Shown here one piece after another: positions 13,401 to 24,031 of a stretch of DNA of 64,000 nt. The position numbers were made by a program, and so were the translations under genes. The first letter of the stretch is position 1. Each line of letters begins with the position of its first letter. Source of the DNA: Anaeramoeba flamelloides (Eukaryota; Metamonada; Anaeramoebidae). The DNA is taken from contig JANTQA010000012.1 of the NCBI GenBank assembly GCA_027625915.1, positions 13,788,501-13,852,500 of the forward strand. The letters run 5' to 3'. The notes below the pieces were generated by a model, which saw only the letters and a list, made by a program, of their open reading frames with translations, did no database searches and was not told the origin of the DNA.

Positions 13401-16400
13401 AAGATCTCTTCAATATTTAGTGTTTTTGGTAATTTTGTTCCTTGTTTGACAGATTCAACCAAATGAATTAAAGCGGGAAAATTTTTTTTAAATATTTTTG
13501 ATTCGTCTTCATTTGAACAATTTTTCCAGATATAAAAAAGATCTTCTTGATTAACACCAGTGGATTGAAGATAATTCATAAATTCTTGTGTTGCTATTTA
13601 TTTATGGTAAATTTAGATTAAAGAATAATTCAAAATTAATAAAAAAAGAAAATAAAAATAAACTTGTTTATACGATCAAAGATATTATTAAAATAAAAAT
13701 TCTCGATTGATATTTCCAGCTTTTTGCGGGTAGATGCTGTGTTTAAAAATATACATCTTCTCTTTGAAATGATCATTAATAATTATTCTTAACAACACTA
13801 ATAGCAATGCACGATCATGAAAAAAGTTTTGAAAAAAAAAAATCAAACATCTGCTAATTTTTCACTTTTTGATAACTTCACTTCTAATAAACACTATTGT
13901 TTAATAAAAAATCTTGGATCAAGAATTATTTTTTAAGATATTTTACATTTAAGTAGGAAAATTCGATTTTCTTATGTTCTATTAAGATTTTTCTCGAATT
14001 TAATAGTATAAAATTTGAATGTTTTTTTTTTCACAGTTAAAAGGTTATAATCATATATTTCAAAAGCATTTGAAATTTAATCGATATCCTTCAGATGGAT
14101 AACCAATTATTTTGACTATTATGGAATTATTTATTAATATAAATTGCAAAAAATATTTTTTTTTTGATTTTCCGTTAGGTTTTTTTTAATTTTTGAAATA
14201 AACCGAAAATTTTAATAAATTTTCGGTTTATTTCAAAAAGTAAAAAAAACCTAGGACACTTAACGTTAGGTTTTTCAGAATTTAAAAGAATAAAGTAAAA
14301 TCTTTGATTTTACTACATTCTTTTTAATTCTGGAAAACCTAGGCACTTGATGGACACTTTCGTTAGGTTTTTTGAAATTTTCTTATTATTCCAAAAATTA
14401 AAAAAAAGCTCCGTTAGGTTTTCTTGAGTTTTCTGTTTATTTGTAAAATCGAAAGATTTTCGTTAGGTTTTTTTACTTTAGAAATAAACCGAAAATTGTA
14501 ATAAATTTTCGGTTTATTTCTAAAGTAAAAAAAAACTAGAACACTTAACAGATAAAACAGAAAACCTCAAGAAAACCGCCGTTAGGTTTTCCAAAATTTA
14601 AAAGAATTGAGTTAAATCTTTGATTTTTTCTCTATTCTTTTGAATTCTGGAAAACCTGGGCACTTGACAGACACTTTCAATAATTATCATAAGGATTTTT
14701 TTTTCTCTTTTTCAGTTTTATTAGATGAGTACAGCATTTTCAAAACTATTCGTTATTATCTATCAAAATAAATATCTCCAAGTTGAATTAAACAAAAATT
14801 CATTCTTCAATTTATTTGGAATTTTTTACCCAGAAAAATACCTTTTTTTCTAGACTAGAGACTTTTAAAAAAAGGGTGGTTAAACTAACAACAATAAATA
14901 CAATAGTCTCATGAATTTGAAGTTCAGGAATTTTGATTATATTGTGAATAAACTCTTTATTATTAAGACGAAATGGTTAATGAAAGGAGTATTAGTTTTG
15001 TCTAACGTTTTTTTTTTTCATTTTATTTTTTCATGCTAGTGTGTTTCGAAAATAATTTTTAGATAAAAGTCCAAAATAGCAAATTATCAAAATTAAAAAA
15101 AAAAAGAAAAGTAAATCAATAGATTTCTAAATATATTAATTTTTATTTTTAGCTGTGAAACAAGTTCAATATTTTTGAATTTAAATTGTTTTTGTATGTT
15201 TTTTTACTTGATTATAAATATTGAACTTCAGTTCTTTTTCTTGATTTAAATTTTCTTTGACTTTTTCAATTTTTTTTTTTTTTTCCTTTTTTCTTTTCAA
15301 TTTTTTGCTTTTCCTTTTTAAACATAAAAAAATTTGGATGTATCTTTTGCTTGAAAAATTGTGAAATCTATGATTTTACGCTTAAATTGCCTTTGAAAGG
15401 AAAATTAAGTAAAAGGGCCTTTAGAGTATACTTTACACTTCTTCCATCAATAATAATAATAATAATAAATTTGTAGAATTTTTCATTCTCAGATTGGGCA
15501 TTAATGTTAAAAAAATAAAGATTATTTTCAAGATTGAAAAATGGGTCAAATTGGAAATCATTTTTTTATTCCCCTTTTACAAGTTTTAAGAAGTGTAATT
15601 ATTGAAAGGGGTATTATTTTTTGATTACCATTTGTAAATTAGAGTGATTGTGATATTTATAATCAAGTATTAATCGTATAGTGGCTGGATTATAATAAAA
15701 CCGATTTGAAATATCAATGTTTATTAATTATTTTAGAAGTTGAATTCTATTAAAATAAAATTAAAAAACACAAAGTTTGTTTTTTTAAAACCACAAAATT
15801 GAAAAAAATAATTAATCCTTTAATTTGACTATTCTCCAGTATTTCAGGATTGAATTGATAAAAATTGATGGAATTTTTGAGAAATAAACTATTTTTCAAT
15901 CAAAGGGACCACAGTTGTAATGGGTGAAAAACATGTGTTTAAAGGATTTGCATGGATATTAAAAGAAAAATTTTATTTTGGAAATTTTCAAAATTGAAAT
16001 CATTTTTTACTCATTTTTGTTTTTTTTTTTCGATTTTTTTTTTAAAATCTAATTCATTTGCAAAAATTTTTTTTATTGCAAGATCGATAGTCACTTGGTA
16101 AAAATGTGTTATTCTAAGGTTATTGAAACCATGAAATGATTGTTGAGAAATCATATTGATTTCTATTGCAATTCTATGAAGATCTTTTATCCTAATATTT
16201 GTTTAATAAATGTGAAAAATTTTCACTTCATTTTCATTTCCTTTTTCAAATAGAGACCACAAATACCAACAAACTTCGTTTGGGTTTTAGATTTCTAAAA
16301 GAAAAGTATGGAAAATGAAGTGAAAATTGTTTCCTATTTATTATTCAAATACCAGTAGAAGTTCAAAACGAAAATTATTGTTTTTCTCAATGGGGACTAA

Positions 16401-17700
16401 GAATTTGAGTTTTTCAATTTTTAAGAAAATTCATTGATTAATTAGTTTTCTTTCAGACATATATCAACAATTCTTTGATTTGTATTATTCTGCTTATTTC
16501 TTATTTTTTCTTCAAAGGACAATATATAAAATAAATGATATTTGAAAAAAATTTTTTTTTTGGATTTTTTGGGTAACCTTTGACTGAAACAGAGTTTAGT
16601 TGATGTGACAAATAAATTTGAAAAGATCCATTGAGAAAAGAGTTTAAATGATTTATGTATTCAAAATTTACAAATTGGATTTTGATTTATTTTGAAATAA
16701 TCCCAAAAATTTTGAAAAAAAAAAAAATAATAAAAAAAAAAGAAAAAGAGAATTTGTACCAGATATGAACCCCTGATTATCTTTCTCGTATTGTTGATAA
16801 AAATTCATGTATCGGTTGTGTTGTTCTTGTGTTATTTTTTTAATCTTTAGCTGATTTGTTTGTTTATTGAATCCATTATTGATTTGTTTTGTTTTTAGAA
16901 TTGGCAAAATGGATTGTTCTATTTCATCAGAGAATTGAGAAAACAAAGACAAAAAATTGAAATTTGATAATTAAAACAAACTGGCTTTACCTTAAAAAAA
17001 GAGAAATTTTTTTCCTTGTTTTCAAAAAAAACAAGGGTTTTTTAAAAAAAAATATAAAGTATTACCATTCGGTAAGGCATTTCGATAGACGACTTGTGGG
17101 ATTAACTTTTGGTTGTTTTGTAAAATTGCAATACTCCTCATGATTAGAAAGAAATTCAAAAGATTGAAGTTATTCTTGTTATTAAGATCTAAGAATCCCA
17201 AAGCCTACACAGTTGTTATTAAAATTAATTATTCAAAATTTTACGTTTGTTGGTTTTTTTTCAATCAAGAAAAGAAAGTTAAAATCGAAAAAAGAAAAAA
17301 GTAAAAAATTTTCAAAAAAAAAAAAAAAAAATTAATAAAATACCATTGATGAAAGGTTTTTGGGAATTCCGGTTTCGTTCAAGAATGTTCCAAAGTCTTG
17401 GATGTGGATTGTTCTATTTTTGTTTTTATCTAAATTTTGGAAAATTTCGTTAAAGAATTTTTCTTCAACAAGTGAAAATTGAGGTGATTTTTGAATTAAC
17501 ATGGTGCGAGGGACATTCGATCCAATTTGTTGGGAAGAATTTGAAAAAGTGTCTTGGATCGGAAAGTTTTGGTTCATGTTGTTGTTCGAAGAAAATGGGA
17601 TCGTATTAAAGGCTTGAGAAAGGTCTTCAGAAGTAAGCTCTTCTTTCTTTGTTTTAAATGAGTCAATCCCTCCAGTGAAAGAATTTTCCCAATTTGTCAT
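7451..17700 (-). CDS. Two-EH-domain trafficking scaffold with ~50 FG-x-F clusters (gamma-synergin/Eps15-like)
   Basis: Likely a clathrin-adaptor scaffold; EH domains bind NPF peptides at endosomes, the trans-Golgi network or plasma membrane. Exons 17344-17700, 17066-17204, 16760-16918 and 7451-13593 join in phase to 2265 residues. EH1 (~80-165) has DKNKNRTIHIQDF and DLNNKNNFNLLNF as EF-hand-like loops; EH2 (~195-285) has FYQQYEKDNQGFIS, FMNYLQSTGV and DLFYIWKNCSNEDES. Both domains are split by introns. A coiled coil follows (~455-590), then PPPPQQQ and N-rich linkers. From ~750 to the end a unit of ~30-40 residues recurs about 50 times: an acidic/lysine spacer, then DFGGFGDFG or DFGGFGEFG. 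FGDF and FGEF resemble the gamma-ear/GGA-ear ligands of gamma-synergin and epsinR, hence an AP-1 or GGA link is inferred. Start is ATG 17700. Intron 3 (13594-16759) is full of repeats. Confidence 0.85.
13800..14165. repeat. ~390-bp dispersed module preceding palindrome array B
   Basis: Lies in intron 3 of the EH gene. It matches 39855-40245 throughout: ATCAAACATYTGCTAATTTT near the start, and GATGGATAACCAATTATTTT against AATGGATAATCAATGATTTT near the end. In both places a palindrome array follows within a few bases, so module plus array are copies of one composite. No coding content. Confidence 0.65.
14173..14678. repeat. Palindrome array B, with nested palindromes
   Basis: At least five long palindromes. 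Units begin CGTTAGGTTTT and close with AAAACCTAGG followed by CACTT...AC. One stem has GAAATAAACCGAAAATT and its complement; another has AGAATTTAAAAGAATTGAG. A TTTTCTTGAGTTTTCTG / CAGAAAACCTCAAGAAAA pair (about 14415-14575) encloses a complete smaller palindrome, so one unit sits inside another. It is intronic in the EH gene. Confidence 0.8.
15230..15465 (+). mobile_element. Short LINE-tail (SINE-like) retroposon copy in EH intron
   Basis: The last ~120 bp (GTGAAATCTATGATTTTACG ... AGAGTATACTTTACACTTC ... TCAATAATAATAATAATAAT) match the 3' end of the LINE at 38060-38160. The preceding ~110 bp are T-rich and match 27285-27400 rather than the LINE. Two copies with the same non-LINE head and LINE tail, plus an (AAT)n tail, suggest a SINE-like element mobilised by the LINE. 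A deleted LINE is the alternative. Confidence 0.6.
15895..16200 (-). repeat. ~330-bp dispersed repeat, copy 1 of 4
   Basis: Shared with 54220-54540, 55535-55900 and 61095-61400. This copy and 61095 run in one orientation, the other two in the opposite. Common blocks are AAAATTGAAATCATTTTT and AGTCACTTGGTAAAAATRTG. No open frame is conserved; class unknown. Confidence 0.6.
16220..16390 (+). repeat. ~160-bp dispersed repeat (also 26290-26475 and 43305-43465)
   Basis: All three copies have a TTCACTTCATTT- or TTTTCATTTT-like start, CAATTTCCTTTTTCAAA-like middle, and end near ATTCAAATACCAGTAG or a decayed form. It lies in intron 3 of the EH gene. Too short and degenerate to classify. Confidence 0.45.
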
Positions 17701-18779
17701 AATCAAGGAAAGACAGTTTAAAACAAAAGTATAAAAAATAAAATTTTATGTCGATTTTTTGGAGTAAGAATTATTTGTTTTCATATATTGGTTGTGTTTT
17801 GAAACATACAGAAAGTTCTTGCACATGTATTAACTCTTGTTGGTTTTCTTTGTAAAAATCAGATTAGTTAGTGCTTGATTATTTCCCAAATTTCATTATT
17901 TTTTGTATTCTTGAACGAAATCGTTTTTATGGAAAAGAAACATTCGGTTTTTAATCAACAGAACAAAGGAGTGTAAAAAAATAAAAAGAAAATCACAAAA
18001 ATTAAACTCCAAAGCCTAAAAATAATCAATACAAACATGTAAAATCTGTGTTTCAAAATAATATTCAGTGTTTCTTATTTACTGGAAATCTTCTTTTCAA
18101 ATGGTCAAAGAAACCAACAATAAATCATGTAAATAGGACATAGGTTTCAAAAATTTGTATTCTTTAAAAATGAAATATTTAAAATGAAGGTCCAAATGTA
18201 TGAAAAATTTGTGTATAAAAATAGAGACATCAGAGAGGTTTTGTTCATAACAAAAAATCTTGATTAATTTATAAAAAACAGAGAAATTTTGAAATATTTT
18301 CAATAAATTTCCATTCTTAATTTAAAAGTTTTTCATAATATCAAGGAGTCAAGGTCCAAAATTGATCTGTTGTTGGGTTTACAAGTGGGTTGGGATTTGA
18401 TGTTATATTGGATCGAAAGAAGGAAAAAACCATGGGGATGGATTTTCGAAACATATTTATTTTTGGTTACTCTCTGGGTTTTGGATAAATTGATATCAAT
18501 GGTGTGTCTGGGTAAATTAAGTTTTACCAAAAATTTCTTATTGTTTTTCTTTGTTACTCTGCTTTTAATAATTTTTTCATTTTGAGGATTTTAAAATGAC
18601 ATTCTTGACTTTCTGTGTTTAATTATTGCCAAAATCTCCAGTATATAAATTCCCAGAAACAAATGTTCATTTTTATTAGGTTTATGTAAGAGAGTTCAAA
18701 TCAATGGGGTGTCATGAAAAACAATACTTTGACTATCATTTTTTATTATTTCAATTTCCTTTTCCAATTCCGTTTTCAA
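17701..18779. promoter_or_regulatory. Shared upstream region of divergent EH-scaffold and HSBP1 genes
   Basis: The two genes start back to back here, so both promoters should lie within this ~1.1 kb. No TATA-like or operator element can be singled out in such AT-rich DNA. A less AT-rich segment at about 18345-18515 is open on both strands for 65-70 codons, but neither product is recognisable. 18100-18200 weakly resembles the repeat at 5280-5525. Confidence 0.4.
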
Positions 18780-19118
18780 ATGTCAAACAACAACCAACAA
18801 AATCCTGAACAAATTGCAAAGCACGTTCAATTGCTAATAAGCAATATGCAAACCCAATTTGAACAAGTATCAAATACACTTAACAATAAAGGTACTATTT
18901 AATTTTATAGCCCTTGCATTTTTTTGTTAACAAACGAACTTCAATTCCAATTATAAACATAACCCTTTTAAATCTTATTTGCTTATTTTCTTTTTGATCT
19001 GACAGTTGATCAAATGGTTAACAAAGTTGAACATCTTGAAAATTTGATCGACTCCATTGTCGAACGAACAGGTATTACAAAAGAAGAAATTGAAGAAATT
19101 GAAAAAAATATGAAATAA
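18780..19118 (+). CDS. HSBP1: Heat shock factor-binding protein 1 (HSBP1) family
   Basis: HSBP1 proteins are small trimeric coiled coils that bind the trimerisation region of heat-shock factor and damp its activity; a related role in WASH-complex assembly is known. Exon 1 is 18780-18891 and exon 2 is 19006-19118, joined at a GT...AG intron of 114 bp in phase 1; the product is 74 residues, typical of the family (~75). Residues ~12-62 carry the diagnostic heptads: HVQLLISNMQTQFEQVS, then KVDQMVNKVEHLENLIDSI, aligning with the human LLQQMQDKFQTMS and RIDDMSSRIDDLEKNI segments. A longer in-frame start exists at 18714 but would add a hydrophobic leader foreign to the family, so ATG 18780 is preferred. 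The acidic/lysine tail ends in TAA. Confidence 0.88.
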
Positions 19119-19750
19119 AAATTAAAAACAAAAGGATCCTTTTTTATTAATTTCACACAAAGACAAAATTGGCAATCAAGAAAAACATACTCCCAACTAA
19201 TTCTTAATCATTCGATCCAAAATGCCCAAATCAACTCAAACAACAACACTGATACATTTCAAAAACAAACATAAATTGAAATTTTAAACTTTTTGTTTTT
19301 TTTTTTGATTTTTCATTTTTTTGTTTTAAATCCTTTTTGTTTTTTTAAAATTTGCAGCAAACGACATGGTTTTTTTTCTTAATTCAAAAATTGTTGATGG
19401 AAATGTTCTCTCTTTTTTGAGAAAAATTTGTTATTTGATATTCTCTTTTTAATATTTCCTTTTTTTAGAATCCTAGAACTTTAACAAACCAAAACCAATT
19501 TTTGGTTATTGTAGGTTTCTTTGATCACAACTATTCGTTGCAAAATAACTGGAATCAAAATTTTCATTCCTCTTTACAGAAAAAAGATTTTATAAATCAT
19601 GTATCTTTTCTATTTTTTAATTCAGGAAAGAAACTTCGATTATTAATTTTCCCTTTTAGCAATTAGGAACTTTGTTGATTTATTTTAGTATGAGGTGGTT
19701 TTTTTTATTAGGAAAGCTGAATGAAAATTTTTAATCTTTTTATTTTGCAT
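19119..19750. other. 3' flank of HSBP1, no gene seen
   Basis: AT-rich sequence with T-runs; no open frame, RNA or repeat end could be supported. Confidence 0.4.
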
Positions 19751-19754
19751 TTAA

Positions 19755-19923
19755 GGGAATCGTCTCTATTAAATTTTTTAGCGAAATTTAATAGAGATTG
19801 AGAAATTTTTTTATCAATTACTTAGATTTGAAAAATCTGTTTATTTTCATAATTAAATATATTTCTAGATAAGTAATTCTTATTTAGAAATTGGTCAAAA
19901 AAAAAATAATAGAGACTAGTCCC
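19755..19923. mobile_element. TTAA-flanked MITE, copy 1
   Basis: A 169-bp element flanked by TTAA (19751-19754 and 19924-19927). Its ends are inverted: GGGAATCGTCTCTATTA on the left and TAATAGAGACTAGTCCC on the right. A second palindrome, AAATTT..AAATTTAATAGAG, lies just inside the left end. A near-identical copy sits 400 bp away at 20332-20501. Non-coding, so moved by an enzyme encoded elsewhere; TTAA target use points to the piggyBac-like group. Confidence 0.8.
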
Positions 19924-20331
19924 TTAACAGTATCCCGAAGGAGGAATAAATTGAAAATCACAAGTTAGAAGAATTACATAAATAAAATTTGAAACATAAT
20001 AGTATGGTAAGCGCAATTTATCATTTTTGAAGATATGATACTTGTGTCTCCAGATCAAATGGAAGAAACTTTTCATCTCATATTTTAATTTTTGTTCCTG
20101 TTATTGTGACACAGTTTTCATTCCTACTTAAAAAACAAAGGAGAATTAATATTTAAAGATACTGTATCAGAAGCTCATGGAATTAAAATGAGCTCACTTA
20201 ACTTTAATTTGGCTCTTTGAATAAAGATTGAAAGATCACGAAATTACAAAAAAAAAAAGAACTATATAATTTTGCCCCTTTAATAATGAAATTTTAGAAA
20301 GACAAAATTAAAAATTTTTTTTTCTTTTTAA

Positions 20332-20501
20332 GGGAGTAATCTCTATTAAATTTTTTAACCTAAATTTAATAGAGATTGAGAAATTATTTTGTCCATTACT
20401 AAGATTTGAAAACCTATTTTATTTTCAATATTGGACTTATTTCTAGATAAGTAATTCTTATTTAGAAATTGGTCAAAAAAAAAATAATAGAGACTAGCCG
20501 C
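20332..20501. mobile_element. TTAA-flanked MITE, copy 2
   Basis: 170 bp between TTAA at 20328-20331 and 20502-20505, with ends GGGAGTAATCTCTATTA and TAATAGAGACTAGCCGC. Shares most bases with copy 1, including TTTCTAGATAAGTAATTCTT and ATTTAGAAATTGGTCAAAA. Differences are scattered, so the two are of similar age. Confidence 0.8.
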
Positions 20502-20934
20502 TTAAAGAAAATACAAGTACACGTTCATAATGTTATAGGTAATAAGAACTTCAAACATTCTTCGACTGCAAGGTTATAAAAACTAAAATAACTCAATTTT
20601 TGAAACATTTTTAATCAAAAAAAACTCTTTTGGTATTCTCTTCCTTGAAAGATCGAGTTTGTTGTTTTATTCGAACCAAATCTAAAATTTTCTTCTATTA
20701 ACATTGAAAAGTCAAAAAATAATTTATCAAAATAATTGTGTTCAAAAGTTGTTTATAACTTGCTTTTAAAAAATTAGAAATGTTGTAATTACACAAGGTG
20801 GGCTTAAAATTCACATTTTTGAAGAGTTTATGATTTTTGAAACAATTATTATTTGTTTTTACTGTTTTAAAATAAAGCTTGTAAAAAAATTTAATTACGT
20901 GCTTCAAAATAAATAGCCTGTTTTTAGTTATAGA

Positions 20935-21165
20935 AGACCTAGACATTAGCTAACCAAAGAAACTGATAATAAACCCGAGAAATATATGGTGTTGATTTCT
21001 TAAAGTTCAATTATTTAAAAAAATATTCTAAAAATGAAGGATCAAATTGCAAAATTTATCTCTAAATATAGAGTACATTTTTAAGAAAATTTTAATTGTC
21101 AAAAAAACTAAAAAAATTCAAAAAAATTGAGAATTTTATAGAAAAATTTCAACTATTTGAATGAA
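20935..21165. repeat. Dispersed repeat, copy 2 (first at 5280-5525)
   Basis: Begins CTAACCAAAGAAACTGATAA and continues with GGTGTTGATTTCTTAAAGTT, matching 5280-5525 in order and spacing. The open frame at 20698-20946 next to it is not recognisable. Confidence 0.5.
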
Positions 21166-21344
21166 TAATTTAAATTTTACTGAAAATATCCAGATCTTTA
21201 CTTTCAAAATCGATTTGAACTTAGGTATACTAGTTGATAGTGAATTGAATGTTGCCTTGGCACAGGAATGAAATAAAAGCACATATAATATTTTGAAATA
21301 CGAATTATAGTATTTGCGCAGGCATTATTTTGATCACTGTAAGT

Positions 21345-21935
21345 TATTTCCAAAAAAATGTTGCATTTTTTTTTTACATTTCATAAAAAATCAATTTTGT
21401 TAGTGAAAGTATACATTAATCGACAAACCAAATTAAGTTTAATATTAATGCCAATTGAATAAATGGCTAAGGTCTGTATTTCAAAATATGTTTGTCAAAA
21501 TATTGCCAAAAAATATAAAAAATAAAAAATAGCATCTTTTTTGGTGAAAACAATGAACGACCAATTCCGATAAAAAACTGGAAAAATGGAAAAGGTACAA
21601 ATGATTTTTTAAACAATAAAATGCAATTATATGTTTTCAATTCTATTTGATAATTTGTTGAGATTAAACAAGTTATGAAAACGGTTTTTTCAATCAATAA
21701 GAAAATAATAAACACCAATTTTCAACTCTAAAAAATATCATATAAAATCGAGATCAGAAAATTTAATATTTTTTATTTATGTAATAAAATACTTAGTAAC
21801 AAATTTAAATATTATCAAGAATTTATAAATGATTGTTAATAATTTTGGATGTTTATATACTTTTTTCAAGATTGAGTTTAAAAAATATATTTTTTAAAAT
21901 AAATTTGCCCCACTTTTTTGGATATAGCTTATAGA
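21345..21935. repeat. ~590-bp dispersed repeat, copy 1 (second at 31560-32145)
   Basis: Both copies start with TATTTCCAAAAAAAT and end at a CCCCACTTTTTTGGA-ATAGCTTA block. Shared internal runs include CATTTTTTTTGGTGAAAACAA-like and TATATGTTTTCAATTCTATTT. The open frame at 21467-21718 (-) lies inside but is not conserved in the second copy. No coding function or inverted ends seen. Confidence 0.65.
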
Positions 21936-22312
21936 ATCTATTGTATTTTGATGTTATTAGCTATACGAAAGGTAAACAGAAAATTTAAATTTTTACCTCT
22001 GTCTTTCAATAAATAATCAAATATAATAAATCAATAATTTGTTTGTTTGATCCAATTTAGTAATGTATTGTAATTATATAATTTTTTGTAAGATTATTGG
22101 TTACTTTGAAATTTGAAGATGTTATTGTATTTTCAATTAAATTTTTTTTTATTGAATTTTGTAAAAATTTAAAGAGATAAATGGGTTTATTGTTTTTGGT
22201 TGTTTTGAGTTGGATGAGTTGAATATTTTATTTTTGAAAAAATTTTGTTTCATTTTTCTAAAGTTGTACATATTTATATTGATTAAAATAAAATGACTGA
22301 TTTTAACGTATT

Positions 22313-22385
22313 GCCTTGCTAGCTCAGTCGGCAGAGCGTCAGACTCTTAATCTGAATGTCGCGGGTTCGAACCCCGCGTAGGGCT
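22313..22385 (+). tRNA. tRNA-Lys (anticodon CTT)
   Basis: A complete cloverleaf of 73 nt. Acceptor GCCTTGC pairs with GTAGGGC (two G-T pairs); D arm GCTCAGTCGGCAGAGC; anticodon arm TCAGA-CTCTTAA-TCTGA with anticodon CTT; T arm GCGGG-TTCGAAC-CCCGC; discriminator T. There is no intron. The internal boxes (GCTAGCTCAGTCGG and GGTTCGAACCC) give RNA polymerase III promoters, and a run of T from 22385 onward is a good terminator. It is by far the least AT-rich short segment of its surroundings. Confidence 0.96.
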
Positions 22386-22585
22386 TATTTTTTTTTTTTA
22401 TTTTTTATTGTTTTTTTTAAATGATTAGATATTATTTTCGATGACGAATTATTGTAAAAATCGTGGAGACAGAGAAGGCTGGGGAATAATTGTTAAAGAA
22501 ATTAATGCAAGGTGAAATAATAATTTACAGTCATTTTAATTCGATTTTTTTTTCTCATTGGTAACATATTTCACTTAATAAATGA

Positions 22586-22638
22586 ATCAACAGATTCTTA
22601 ATACGAATGTCACAAGTTCAAAACCTAATTTAGATATT
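22586..22638 (+). pseudogene. Decayed partial tRNA-Lys copy
   Basis: About 200 bp after the tRNA-Lys, 22589-22612 reads CAACAGATTCTTAATACGAATGTC-like sequence, matching the anticodon arm and variable loop, followed by AAGTTCAAAACCT in place of GGTTCGAACCC. The 5' half is lost or unrecognisable and the stems no longer pair. Likely a tandem duplicate that decayed by C-to-T and G-to-A changes. Confidence 0.6.
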
Positions 22639-22642
22639 TATA

Positions 22643-22838
22643 CAGTCAGTTTCAAATTTATGGTACTTACTTTCAACAAAATTTAAGGTACAAAAAAACC
22701 TCAAATTAAGGCACAAAATTTGGAATTTTTTTTTTACAATTTATTTTACTAGAGTCTGAATTTTGTTCCCTAATTTGTGATTTTATTTGTCCCAACATTT
22801 TTGTTGAAAGTTCACACCTGGAAAATTGAAACTATGTT
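22643..22838. mobile_element. Decayed Tc1/mariner-like MITE
   Basis: Begins TA-CAGTCAGTTTCAAA and ends with a weak inverted counterpart (TTGTTGAAAGTTC...GAAACTATG). It matches the cleaner element at 31325-31520, including AATTTAAGGYACAAAAAAA. The right end has drifted so the TA duplication cannot be confirmed there. Confidence 0.6.
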
Positions 22839-24031
22839 TGATAACAAACAAATAGTTTTGTTTCGGCATTAAATCAGTTTAATTGTTTTAATTCAATTTG
22901 TGGTTATTTTATAACCCCCCCCTCGCAATTTGACTTACTAAAGATTTAGTCATATACTTGAAATAAAAATAACTTTATTCAAAAAATAACGTATTTTTTT
23001 GAAAGAAATCTACAATCTCCCAAAAAGCACTACATTGAATAAATTTTCAAAACTGAACACATTTGTTTTCAAAATTATAGCTATCAATAAACCAAATTAG
23101 AAATCGGAATTTTATCACTGGAGAGATTTTTTCACAAAATACCTTCCACTTTTTCAATTTAGATATTTAATGATCTATCACATATTGGTTAGTTTTTGAT
23201 TTGTTTTTTTTCACAAATAAAAGATTAATAATTTTAATTTCAACTTCCAAATGATTTATTTTTCACCGTAATAACTCAACACTTTATATTCAAATATATC
23301 AAAATTAAATAAGAAGAATAAACCCTCCATATTTGTTTTTGCAACTTTATGTTAAATTACTTTTTAAAAAATAATTATTAATAATAATCAACTAAAACCA
23401 ATTCACCTTTTGATTTTTTTTTTTCATTTTTTTATTAATATATCTGATCTATAATATAGGTTTAAATGGTAACATGTATTATCACGGTATTAACAATAAA
23501 ATCACGATATTAATAATAAAATTGCTATTAGTTAACTTTTTCTCAAAAAATTAAAAAATCACGATATTCACATTATTGTGATACTCCAAATTATTAGGAT
23601 AAAAATGATATATTATTTTTTTTGAAATCACCTTTAAAAAAATCTCTTGACTTTTAAAAAGCCTTGAGAGTTTTACAACACCTCTCCCCCTTTGAAAATG
23701 TTAGAAAGTGTTTGCAAGGGTTGTAAATTATCTTCAACGATTTGAAAGTTTTAAAAGACCAAAAACTCGTTTATAAAACTACTGAAGGTTAATTGTAGCA
23801 GAAAAAAAAAAATATTTCATTCTTTTTTTTTTAAATAAAAATAAAAATCTAAAACAAATTTTAAGATCGTTCTAATAATAACCCATTTCAACAATAAACT
23901 TGAATATAAAAAAAATGTGTTTTTTTATCATGGAGTTGTTACATTTCACAAGTTAAATATTGAAAAAGAATAAAGAATAATTTTTCTTCTTAATTGAAGA
24001 TCGATCCAATAAAAACTACTAAACGCAAGTT
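22839..24031. other. AT-rich intergenic, no gene seen
   Basis: No supported open frame or RNA. A short internal repeat (CACGGTATTAACAATAAAATCACGATATTAATAATAAAAT type) occurs near 23480-23520. Confidence 0.4.

Noticed and set aside
14173-14678. Regularly spaced repeats that could be read as a CRISPR array
   Set aside because: The units are palindromes of different sequence, not identical direct repeats with spacers, and the DNA is eukaryotic with spliced genes.
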